This document shows, in pieces, positions 7,497 to 14,777 of a stretch of 64,000 bases of DNA. Positions within the stretch are counted from its first letter, which is position 1. Every line of letters starts with the position of its first letter. The notes under the pieces were generated by a model that saw nothing but the letters and a program-made list of their open reading frames with translations, was not told the DNA's origin and searched no databases. A program made the position numbers and the translations under genes. Source of the DNA: a virus; the IMG/VR virus record IMGVR_UViG_3300037882_003357, positions 1 to 64,000 of that record; one strand, 5' to 3'.

Positions 7497-8144
7497 CTAA
7501 GCTTCTAGCAGAGGACACATTTTGTCTGACTTTCTGCCGTTGTCTGATTTGGTTAGAACTTGAAGATTCCACAGACCGTTAACAATGCTAGGTTCTAGCA
7601 CATTTTTCTTAATGAAGAAATTTACTGGTATTATCTGGTCTATTGCAACTTCTATTTCTTTTCTTTGGTGCCATATAGGAAAGGTGTGTAAATGCGCGAC
7701 CAACTCTTCAGTGGAATACTTTACTAAGTATGATGAGCGCATACCTGCCTTTGAATCTTTAGTATCATTTAATAGCTGATGCAGCGTGTTGCGTAGTCTC
7801 GTCCGTACTGACACAAGTTCAGCGAGAGCCTCTCTGTCGGGTTTATACTTGTGACTATTAGCACGTGCATTTGCTTCAGCAGTTCTTAGCAACCTGCAAG
7901 CTTTGCATCCGCTACCTTTGAGGTGTTCGTGAGGCTCTTACCTACAGCCGCAGAACCCCACTTTCGACATCCTCTACCTCTAAGATGCTCATGAGCATCT
8001 TGCTGAAAGTCTCCGTGAATGGGACAAGTTATTGTTACGTGGCTAGCTGCCTTAGTGAAACGTGTTTTTCTGGTATGAGTACTTACCTGGATGTGCTTCT
8101 GAAGCCCTAGCAATAAAGTCTTTTTTTGTGATTTGAGGTGCCAT
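7497..8144 (-). pseudogene. Decayed homing endonuclease (zinc-repeat plus HNH)
   Basis: Three consecutive leftward frames make sense only when joined. From ATG at 8144 a frame reads MAPQITKKDFIARASEAHPG, then stops. A second frame continues with a zinc-type repeat, TITCPIHGDF to HEHLRGRGC. A third frame continues with a second repeat, HEHLKGSGCKAC, and ends in an HNH-like segment with DQIIPVN and GLWNLQVLTKSDN. The His of DHIIP is Gln here. This is the usual domain order of phage group-I-type HNH proteins, so at least two frameshifts have broken it. Confidence 0.7.
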
Positions 8145-8179
8145 AGAAAATGAATGTAGGAATAATACTATAGTGTAGC

Positions 8180-10138
8180 ATGACAACTAAATCAACGTCT
8201 ACCAAGCGTCGCAGTGCATCAAGTATTGCTGGGGCAAGATTAGCTGCATTAGACGGTAAAACAAGAAAAAATGCTTCAACAATCCAAGCTCAGGTTGCAT
8301 CCGGTGAGCTAGTTGAGCAGATGATAATAGAAATGAAGACTTATGGAGTAAATGAGTTTGGAGAAAGACTTGATTTTTCAGAACCTTGCTTTGAAGAGTG
8401 TTTGCGACTTGTGGGTGACTTACGTGTTGCAAGAGTTTACGTGAGCGGCTGCTCTCAAAGATTTAAGTCTGCAAGTGTCATTCAAGTTAACGCCTGGATG
8501 AGCCAGAGAGCAGGTCTTGCAACTCTTTTCAGTTGGCCTAAAGCAAGAATGCTTGAGTTGTTGCAGCCTCGCCAGCATCTACCAGTTTTGAAAAACTGGA
8601 GCAAAGTAAGTGGTATTACTACCATTACAAGAGAAATGAGAACTTCCACTACTACTTATGATGTGGGGGTCGCTCCTGCAACTTTTACTCACGTCAACAG
8701 CCAAAAATCCGATTCTGAAATTGGGGCAGGAACAAGTAGTGTTGCCGTTACAGCATCACTGCTAACTTGCGATGAAAGCTCTCAAAGCCCTCTGTCTGCA
8801 CAGCAAGCGTTATTTAGACGCTTAGACGCAGGAAAAATTAAGACTCACCCTGTGAGGCTTACAGGAACTCCGTCAGGAGGTTCTGGCATCGAAAGTAGTA
8901 TTGCAGACGCTGATTATGAGTTCATTCCTCACGTCATCTGTAACCACTGTGGTAAACTAGCATCACTTCACCCTTTCGGTGCTCTATTTAGACCTGAAAT
9001 GGTGCGCAGCGAAGATGGTACCTTGCTAAAGAGTTTTTGCTATGAAGATGGAATGCCCCGAAAATTATTTTGTCATGACCCTAATAATAGCTTTGAAACT
9101 GCGTTTGTAGGATGTGAGTATTGTGAACAAGAGCTTTCGGATGAATCGCGCTACGAAGCAAGATTCTGGTGCGTCAAGAATAAAATCAGTCTTCAGGACT
9201 TTTTGCAAAATGTTGTTCCCGAACAGTGGGAGAAAAAGCAGCTCCGTGTAGGTCTCTGGGTGGGTGCGCTCTCCAGACAACGAACAAATATAGCTGCTGA
9301 GATAATGGCAGACTGCACACTTGAGAATATCTCTGACTTTTACCAGCAGCGTTGCGGAACACCTTCAACCTTTGCTGCAAACTGCATTACTTCAGAAGCT
9401 CTTATAAACGCCTTAGAACGCAAGTTTTTTACTAAGGATAGTTTCTATCAAACTCACAACTTAACAGACACTCCTGAGGCTGCTAGGCAGGATAGAATAC
9501 GTTCTGTTAAACTCTGCGGTATTGACCAAGGAAGAAGCTCCAACTACTTTGCCGCGATTGAGTTTATTTTCGATAGTCATCTCCCTCCTAACCTTGCTTT
9601 CTCTACTGCCAAATGGAACATCCTAGCTTTAGAGTGTTTTCCTAGTTTTGCTACTGGAGAGCTTCTTGCAAAATACGATATTGATGGAGGGTTTATTGAC
9701 AACGAACCTTCTATAGCTTCCGCAGCTAAAATCTGTTCTGAAACAGGGCTGACACTCGCTGACCAGCAAGCTAAACAAAAAGACGATTTCATCATTAAGC
9801 AGGTGCAAGACGGCGGGGAGTTCTTTGATTGCGTAAAAATCAAACATAAAAAGTTTGCTAAGCACCTTTTTGCATTGTTTTCTGGAGCTAACATAGCTGT
9901 TAATCGAGATTATTTAAGGTTTGCTGGAGGTAAGAGTAAGGAATCTGGTGACATTTTTAAGCATCTTACGAGAGTTAGTTGGGACAGCGATTCAGGAGAT
10001 TTAGTCAGGGCACCAGACAAAAGCGATGACATCTTTTTTAGCGCTGTTTTCTGCTGTGCAGCATTTGCAATGTATTTAGTTGACCCCTCACACATTGCTC
10101 TTAATAAAGCGGATTGGTCGTGGATGGACAGCTTTTAG
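8180..10138 (+). CDS. terL: Terminase large subunit
   Basis: A 652-residue packaging motor. A degenerate Walker A GCSQRFKS (residue about 90), a Walker B-like LLTCDESSQ and a GTPSGGSG motif mark the ATPase. A zinc ribbon formed by CNHC and CEYC (about 252 and 311) splits it from the nuclease, as in GpA-like terminases. The nuclease half starts at GIDQGRSSN (about 448) and ends with SWDSDSGDLVRAPDKSDD, the usual last acidic motif. The Walker lysine lacks the preceding Gly. It is unlinked from the capsid genes and 34 kb from the small-subunit candidate. Confidence 0.85.
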   Translation: MTTKSTSTKRRSASSIAGARLAALDGKTRKNASTIQAQVASGELVEQMIIEMKTYGVNEFGERLDFSEPCFEECLRLVGDLRVARVYVSGCSQRFKSASVIQVNAWMSQRAGLATLFSWPKARMLELLQPRQHLPVLKNWSKVSGITTITREMRTSTTTYDVGVAPATFTHVNSQKSDSEIGAGTSSVAVTASLLTCDESSQSPLSAQQALFRRLDAGKIKTHPVRLTGTPSGGSGIESSIADADYEFIPHVICNHCGKLASLHPFGALFRPEMVRSEDGTLLKSFCYEDGMPRKLFCHDPNNSFETAFVGCEYCEQELSDESRYEARFWCVKNKISLQDFLQNVVPEQWEKKQLRVGLWVGALSRQRTNIAAEIMADCTLENISDFYQQRCGTPSTFAANCITSEALINALERKFFTKDSFYQTHNLTDTPEAARQDRIRSVKLCGIDQGRSSNYFAAIEFIFDSHLPPNLAFSTAKWNILALECFPSFATGELLAKYDIDGGFIDNEPSIASAAKICSETGLTLADQQAKQKDDFIIKQVQDGGEFFDCVKIKHKKFAKHLFALFSGANIAVNRDYLRFAGGKSKESGDIFKHLTRVSWDSDSGDLVRAPDKSDDIFFSAVFCCAAFAMYLVDPSHIALNKADWSWMDSF

Positions 10139-10141
10139 CAT

Positions 10142-10176
10142 AAAAATTCTCCCTTAGTTAAAGCTAGGGGAGAGAA
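10142..10176 (-). terminator. Terminator between convergent genes
   Basis: TTCTCCCTTAG and CTAGGGGAGA pair with one mismatch; reading leftward the stem is followed by TTTTT. It closes the leftward gene at 10229 and may also stop transcripts from the terminase gene. Confidence 0.7.
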
Positions 10177-10228
10177 CAACTAAACAAATAAGGTAAAGAA
10201 CAAATTCTACCTCAAGTTGTAGTCTAAG

Positions 10229-11350
10229 TTATTTTGCTTTGGGAGTCAACAAATAATCCACACCGTCTAAGGTAATTGTTCTAGGCGCGGGAGCTTCACA
10301 AGGAGTCTCAGAGAAGCTCATAGAGCAACCTTCTTCTAGCTTAACCACGTTTCCTTCAGCTAAGACTGCTTCAAACTTGTCGTTATCACACCACAAGCCA
10401 CCACCAAAGTCTGACGTAGGAAAAGTGAGAAGACTATATGAATTAGTACGTCCCTCCTTACGGTCAATTATGAAATTGGTTCCTTCTTCAAAAATTACTC
10501 TAACATTGGCAATGTCAACGTCTCCGTGAAGAACCTTGAAAGTGTCACCCACTTCAAATCTGTCGTAGAAAGGAACTGAAGGTTCTTTCTTTTTAGGAGT
10601 GGGAACAAGAAGACTCGCAAATCCTTTTTCAAAAGCTTCAATCACAAGTTCTTCTTTGTAGTGCCAGGAATAACCGTCAACACACGACTCTATACATAAT
10701 GTTTCTCCTTCGATGTTAGGAGCATGAGTGCGTTCAATGAATGCTTTTCCTTCTGGAAGACCGTACCTTCCATACCCCACAAGCTCTTCCCAAGCTTCTC
10801 CGTCAGTGATGTAGAACTCAAATCCTGCTTTAAGAACATCTTTGAAGAGAGCAATAGCTCCAGATTCCAAGTGCCCCTTGAACATAGCGTTCCAAACCCA
10901 CAGACCATCAGAGAAATCTTCACTGCTCAGGCAGTAGTTCATTCTATCTTCTACATCTGTAGTGTCATGTACAACTGTTGTCACGTAGCCTATAGGCAGC
11001 TTTAAGTCACGATAAAGAGGACAATCTGAAATGTCCTTCAGGATGATGAACTTGTCCCCTATGTTGTAGCGTAGGTGAAAAGGTTTTTCTGTTTCTTCGA
11101 GGGCTTTTCCAAACAAGTATTCTTCGTAGACCCCTTGTTTTTCGTCGTAGTTATAGACTGCCTTTCCACCTTCTAGTTTTGCTTCGATTATTTCACGCGC
11201 ATCCGCAGTGTCGTAGTATTTGTCTGAAGCCCCAATGATAGGACTAATGTTGCCTCTTGCAGTTATTAAGAAAAAGCTTTGTTTGTCCGAATCATTTAAG
11301 TGTGTTTGAACTGCAAAAAGCGCGTCATGTAGAGAAATTTCAAGGGTCAT
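10229..11350 (-). CDS. Hypothetical protein with duplicated domain (373 aa)
   Basis: Not recognised. Two segments look alike: FHLRYNIGDKFIIL with SSEDFSDGLWVWNAMF (about 90-160) and FYDRFEVGDTFKVL with PTSDFGGGLWCDNDKF (about 265-330), so the protein contains an internal repeat of about 75 residues. Acidic, soluble, no signal peptide. It has its own sigma-70-like promoter and a terminator, so it is a single-gene unit. Confidence 0.75.
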   Translation of the reverse strand: MTLEISLHDALFAVQTHLNDSDKQSFFLITARGNISPIIGASDKYYDTADAREIIEAKLEGGKAVYNYDEKQGVYEEYLFGKALEETEKPFHLRYNIGDKFIILKDISDCPLYRDLKLPIGYVTTVVHDTTDVEDRMNYCLSSEDFSDGLWVWNAMFKGHLESGAIALFKDVLKAGFEFYITDGEAWEELVGYGRYGLPEGKAFIERTHAPNIEGETLCIESCVDGYSWHYKEELVIEAFEKGFASLLVPTPKKKEPSVPFYDRFEVGDTFKVLHGDVDIANVRVIFEEGTNFIIDRKEGRTNSYSLLTFPTSDFGGGLWCDNDKFEAVLAEGNVVKLEEGCSMSFSETPCEAPAPRTITLDGVDYLLTPKAK

Positions 11351-11405
11351 GAGAGAAAGTCCTTTTGAATTTTGTTGTTAGGAGCTTATCTGTTGCTCTA
11401 AAGCT

Positions 11406-11434
11406 AGTTTAGCAGAGGCTTAATAAGATTGCAA
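11406..11434 (-). promoter_or_regulatory. Sigma-70-like leftward promoter
   Basis: TTGCAA, 17-base spacer, TAAACT read leftward, about 55 bases before the ATG at 11350. Confidence 0.6.
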
Positions 11435-11481
11435 GAGCAATAAGCGAAGACGCTAAGCGCTGGAGCGCCCGCGACTATAAT

Positions 11482-12063
11482 TTAGTAAGAATCTAAATAT
11501 TGCTCCAAACGACTTGGATAGAACTCTTCCATGTACGCTATCGCGGCAGGTACCATATAGACGCTGAAAGAATTGAACAAAGCTGCTGTCTCTTCAAGCT
11601 TCCCAAGCTCTTCAGTGTTACCTTCTTCTTGCTGGAGAAGGAACATGGCAGTTTCTGCTGCCACTTCTTCAGCAATCTTCACTTGAAACACCAATGCCAT
11701 GACGTACTCAAATAGCACTAGGAGGGTGTCATCAGGTTTTTGAAAAGCTTGTAAAGGCATTCCAGCATTCAGAGCATTCTGCTGATTTAAGTAGGTTGTT
11801 ATAGCATCCCTTACAAACACTATTAAGTCGGATAGGATGAGAAGTCTACTTAAATCAGCTCTCACTAGAGCACTTTGGAAGCACACGTTAGCCAACACAC
11901 TTTGATAGACGTATTGGCTTTTGCGTTCTGAAAGAATGTCACGACTGTGAACAAACTCTTCTGCAAACGTGCGTATGGCTGCTTGCCTAGAGAGAGGAAT
12001 GTGTTCTCCGTAGGCAGCATTGATTTTGAATTGCTCTAGAAGGTCGTCTGTGGGCATTGTCAT
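11482..12063 (-). CDS. Hypothetical helical protein (193 aa)
   Basis: Strongly helical, with a Glu-rich segment near residue 145 and hydrophobic stretches that look amphipathic rather than transmembrane. Not recognised. Its ATG overlaps the stop of the gene upstream by four bases. Confidence 0.7.
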   Translation of the reverse strand: MTMPTDDLLEQFKINAAYGEHIPLSRQAAIRTFAEEFVHSRDILSERKSQYVYQSVLANVCFQSALVRADLSRLLILSDLIVFVRDAITTYLNQQNALNAGMPLQAFQKPDDTLLVLFEYVMALVFQVKIAEEVAAETAMFLLQQEEGNTEELGKLEETAALFNSFSVYMVPAAIAYMEEFYPSRLEQYLDSY

Positions 12064-12509
12064 AGATTACTCAAATCTAGCTTTACAGTTTCTATTGTAG
12101 TCCAGATTTCCACAGGATTACCAGTGAGGAAAGATTCTTTTAGAACTTTCTCGTTAAAGCTAATCACTGCAATGGAATCATTACGACTAGGATAGTAGCT
12201 CACAGAAGCATAAAAGTCATGGTAGGCAAAGCATGTGAATAGAAAGTCTCCGAACCACACATCTTTAGAATCATCTAAATTAGTGTCTCGTTCCAAGAAC
12301 CATGAACGAATGTAGGTCTTAATCTGCTTAGCGTTAGATGCTAAGAACTCTGTCTGCTCTTTTGTATAGATTCGGTCTTCGTTCACGCCTAATGCTTCTC
12401 CTGCTGCCATGATTTTATCTCGAAACTCTGCTTCCGCTAAGAAGTTTTGTTGTCCTAAAGCAGAGGTGAGGCTGCTCAGTTCTTTGTCCCAGCTAAATTC
12501 TTCAGTCAT
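12060..12509 (-). CDS. Hypothetical protein (149 aa)
   Basis: Soluble acidic protein of unknown family. Overlaps the next gene (ATGA type) and follows the nucleotide kinase-like gene by nine bases, with a clear AGGAGAA site, so it belongs to the same leftward operon. Confidence 0.7.
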   Translation of the reverse strand: MTEEFSWDKELSSLTSALGQQNFLAEAEFRDKIMAAGEALGVNEDRIYTKEQTEFLASNAKQIKTYIRSWFLERDTNLDDSKDVWFGDFLFTCFAYHDFYASVSYYPSRNDSIAVISFNEKVLKESFLTGNPVEIWTTIETVKLDLSNL

Positions 12510-12518
12510 GGTTTTCTC

Positions 12519-13190
12519 CTAAAAAGGTTTTTCTTCAACCAAAGGTAACTTTTGCAAACTAATACCGTCTACAGCATCATTGTACCACTCTACAATCTTT
12601 GTCGCAATGTTGATGCTATCGTAAGGTTTTTCGTAACTAAAGATGTTGTCATAGTGACTAAGCTTTCCTCGACTATCATCTCCTCCACCTTCCGCAGGTT
12701 CTGCACACACTAAGCCAATTGGAAACACGTAGTCGTACTGACGACGAAGAATGTTGTATTCTCCCCGATTTAGAATCTCACCAAAGGCGACTTGTCCTTC
12801 CACGTAGAAGAGTTCTTTAGCCAGCTTACACCAAATCTCAGGATAGAAAGCTCTCCACATCTCAGCAAAACCAATAAGGTAATGACGAAACTCTTGGCCT
12901 AAGCCCAGGCTGATGTGATGCGCTTTTTGCTCCTCGTAGTATGCAAGAAGACCCGCAGCATCTTCTTGCATAACTTCTCTAAGCTTAGAGTAGCATTCGT
13001 GTTTGAAGTACCAATTTCCTGCTGCTTGCTGCCACAAAGGTCTTTGAGAGAATGCCCACATAACCTTAAGAGCTTCCCCTGGATTACAGTTTGTAACCTC
13101 GTAATTTGTGGTGAGCCACTTGAGCATTGTTGTCTTTCCAATGCGGTTCTGGCCTGAAAGACCAATGAAAACAGACGGTTTACTTTTCAT
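12519..13190 (-). CDS. P-loop nucleotide kinase-like protein (dNMP kinase type)
   Basis: A 223-residue protein with a Walker A GQNRIGKTTML near residue 13. Layout and size are like the phage deoxynucleoside monophosphate kinases (T4 gp1 relatives), which feed dNTP synthesis. The neighbour upstream resembles a nucleoside deoxyribosyltransferase, which supports a nucleotide role. The substrate is not readable. Start overlaps the upstream gene's end by 11 bases. Confidence 0.7.
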   Translation of the reverse strand: MKSKPSVFIGLSGQNRIGKTTMLKWLTTNYEVTNCNPGEALKVMWAFSQRPLWQQAAGNWYFKHECYSKLREVMQEDAAGLLAYYEEQKAHHISLGLGQEFRHYLIGFAEMWRAFYPEIWCKLAKELFYVEGQVAFGEILNRGEYNILRRQYDYVFPIGLVCAEPAEGGGDDSRGKLSHYDNIFSYEKPYDSINIATKIVEWYNDAVDGISLQKLPLVEEKPF

Positions 13191-13527
13191 TATACCAAAC
13201 CTTCAAGATTGTGTTTATTGTTTTCGCGACACTCTTAGCATCTGCTAGTGTAACACCAATTGAAATAGTATTATCTACGAAAGGGTGTGATAGCTGGTCG
13301 TGCCTACCAAAAGCTACAATGAGCTTATTAAGCGCATAAGCGTAGCCTAATTCCCACATTGTACCAGGACTAAAATGTGGAGCATTGAAATTAGCTACAA
13401 CAAGGTCACTCTCATTAATCCAAGCCACATCACGATTGAAGATGTCTTCTCCCGTAATTCCTTCTGGACAATCAGTATGACTAATGATTCGTCTGTCATC
13501 CAGCGCTTTGTCTGGAGCAAGCAACAC
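13180..13527 (-). CDS. Nucleoside 2-deoxyribosyltransferase-like protein
   Basis: A 115-residue protein with SDLVVANFNAPHFSPGTMWE and the following GYAYAL, the signature around the catalytic Glu of the deoxyribosyltransferase family. The N-terminus is short: the family's opening strand LAGP is represented by LLAPD right at a GTG start. Family members exchange bases on deoxyribosides or cleave nucleotides. It overlaps the AP2-like gene upstream by 32 bases in another frame. Confidence 0.7.
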   Translation of the reverse strand: MLLAPDKALDDRRIISHTDCPEGITGEDIFNRDVAWINESDLVVANFNAPHFSPGTMWELGYAYALNKLIVAFGRHDQLSHPFVDNTISIGVTLADAKSVAKTINTILKVWYNEK

Positions 13528-13696
13528 AAAAAGCCTTAAACACCTTAGTATAACCTAGCACTGCTGCTTCTGCTTCAGGACGAGTATTAAAGCGTCCAAT
13601 GTACCAACCTCTGTGACGAGCGAGCCACTTGCTTTCGGTTTGGCTGAAGCTCACCCCCTTCACTTCTGATTTCATTCGTTTGTTTTGAAGTCGCAC
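13496..13696 (-). CDS. Small AP2-like DNA-binding protein
   Basis: A 66-residue protein with VKGVSFSQTESKWLARHRG followed by a GRF-x-TRPEAEAAVLGY tail, the three-strand plus helix pattern of AP2/integrase DNA-binding domains common in phage HNH proteins. No nuclease part is attached. It starts at GTG overlapping the previous stop (TAGTG), with GGAGAAC upstream. Confidence 0.65.
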   Translation of the reverse strand: MRLQNKRMKSEVKGVSFSQTESKWLARHRGWYIGRFNTRPEAEAAVLGYTKVFKAFCVACSRQSAG

Positions 13697-13869
13697 TAGT
13701 TGTTCTCCAGATAATCTTTTAGGTCTTGTTGCATCTTATCATATTTTGGCTGCTGTCGGGGAGAATATTTTCCTATCCCTTTGGTTTGTCGTTTTCCGCA
13801 CACATCGCACTTTTGCCCATCCCATACTTTGTTTGCGTCACACCCCAAGCACCAATTACTTTTTGGCAT
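13696..13869 (-). CDS. Small zinc-finger-like protein (57 aa)
   Basis: Contains WCLGCD and KCDVCGK, two C-x2-C pairs 11 residues apart, followed by a basic and then an acidic helix. The ATG overlaps the upstream stop (TGATG) and the TAG overlaps the next GTG (TAGTG), so it is coupled on both sides. This is strong evidence that such a short gene is real. Confidence 0.75.
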   Translation of the reverse strand: MPKSNWCLGCDANKVWDGQKCDVCGKRQTKGIGKYSPRQQPKYDKMQQDLKDYLENN

Positions 13870-14114
13870 CAGTTTAACTTCGCAAGGTGTCTATTTACCT
13901 GCACAATCGTTTTAGGTGCATGGTGTCCATCCTCTAAATGCTGCTGCACAAAAGAAGCTTTAGCGGTTTCATCATATTCTAAGGTGCGCTTATTTAGCTC
14001 TTCAGCAAGAGTTTGTGGGAAAAGACCTGAATCTAAGGTAAAATACCAGTAACAACTTTGACTGGCTTTAGTTTGAGGGTCTTCTAAGTAGAGAAAGTAG
14101 TAGTACGTGTTCAT
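13869..14114 (-). CDS. Hypothetical protein (81 aa)
   Basis: First gene of this leftward operon, behind a TTGACA/TAAGCT promoter and with AGGAGA ten bases before the ATG. The N-terminus is Tyr-rich (YYYFLYLEDP). No family recognised. Confidence 0.7.
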   Translation of the reverse strand: MNTYYYFLYLEDPQTKASQSCYWYFTLDSGLFPQTLAEELNKRTLEYDETAKASFVQQHLEDGHHAPKTIVQVNRHLAKLN

Positions 14115-14137
14115 AAAAAATCTCCTGAACTAAGAAA

Positions 14138-14167
14138 AGCTTAGCGCAGGAGAAAGGAGATTGTCAA
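14138..14167 (-). promoter_or_regulatory. Sigma-70-like leftward promoter
   Basis: TTGACA, 18-base spacer, TAAGCT read leftward, 24 bases before the ATG at 14114. Drives the small-gene and nucleotide operon down to 11482. Confidence 0.7.
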
Positions 14168-14176
14168 GTAAAGACT

Positions 14177-14680
14177 TTATTTGTCGTCTTGGTAAACACT
14201 CAAAAAGACAGTGCCTTGGCTATATAGTGGCAAGATGTAATCTTCTAGGTCAGCGTTATACATACGCAAACAGCCAAGAGTGGGTACAAGCCTCTGGTAC
14301 GGAGCAAAGGGGTCAGCAAGACCACTTCCTCCACCGTGTAGTCCTACGCCGCTACGTCCATTAGTGTTTTCACCACTTTCTCGTCTGCTTACGTCGCAAT
14401 CAATCATGTCGTAGAACATCCAGCCATAAGCACGTTCCATAGTGCCATTAGCCTTATCGTTGTAGAAAGTGCCTAGCTTGTAGACGCTAGGAGGAGTGTC
14501 GCCACCAACTAATCGCCAATTGGGGTCTTGCCCCATTGCAAGGCAAGGACGCTCCCAAAGAAGCTTTCCAGAGAAGGTGTAAGCCTTCATGGTTTCTGAA
14601 GTTGCATTGACAACCAGGTGGTAGTCGCCAGATTTGAATCCATAATCTCTGGGATGAGTCCGTGGTGCGTGAAGTGCCAT
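14177..14680 (-). CDS. L,D-transpeptidase (YkuD)-like protein
   Basis: A 167-residue protein whose C-terminal half carries GVGLHGGGSG and, 20 residues on, TLGCLRMYN, the His and Cys of the YkuD L,D-transpeptidase fold (usually HG then S-x-G-C-x-R). Members cross-link or cut peptidoglycan peptides, so a role in lysis or virion entry is plausible. No signal peptide is visible. I use the ATG at MALHAP (AAGGAA upstream) because a late-type promoter motif occupies the region of the earlier ATG. Confidence 0.8.
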   Translation of the reverse strand: MALHAPRTHPRDYGFKSGDYHLVVNATSETMKAYTFSGKLLWERPCLAMGQDPNWRLVGGDTPPSVYKLGTFYNDKANGTMERAYGWMFYDMIDCDVSRRESGENTNGRSGVGLHGGGSGLADPFAPYQRLVPTLGCLRMYNADLEDYILPLYSQGTVFLSVYQDDK

Positions 14681-14710
14681 TTTGTTCCTTATGTGATATT
14701 CTTGGTACAT

Positions 14711-14720
14711 ATTCATTATC
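14711..14720 (-). promoter_or_regulatory. Late-type promoter motif GATAATGAAT
   Basis: Leftward copy 31 bases upstream of the L,D-transpeptidase-like start, which supports a late lysis or virion role for that gene. Confidence 0.6.
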
Positions 14721-14777
14721 TCGGCTCACGCCTCAAGCGTAAGTTGGGAGGCTCACCTTACTTATCGAAAATCACGT

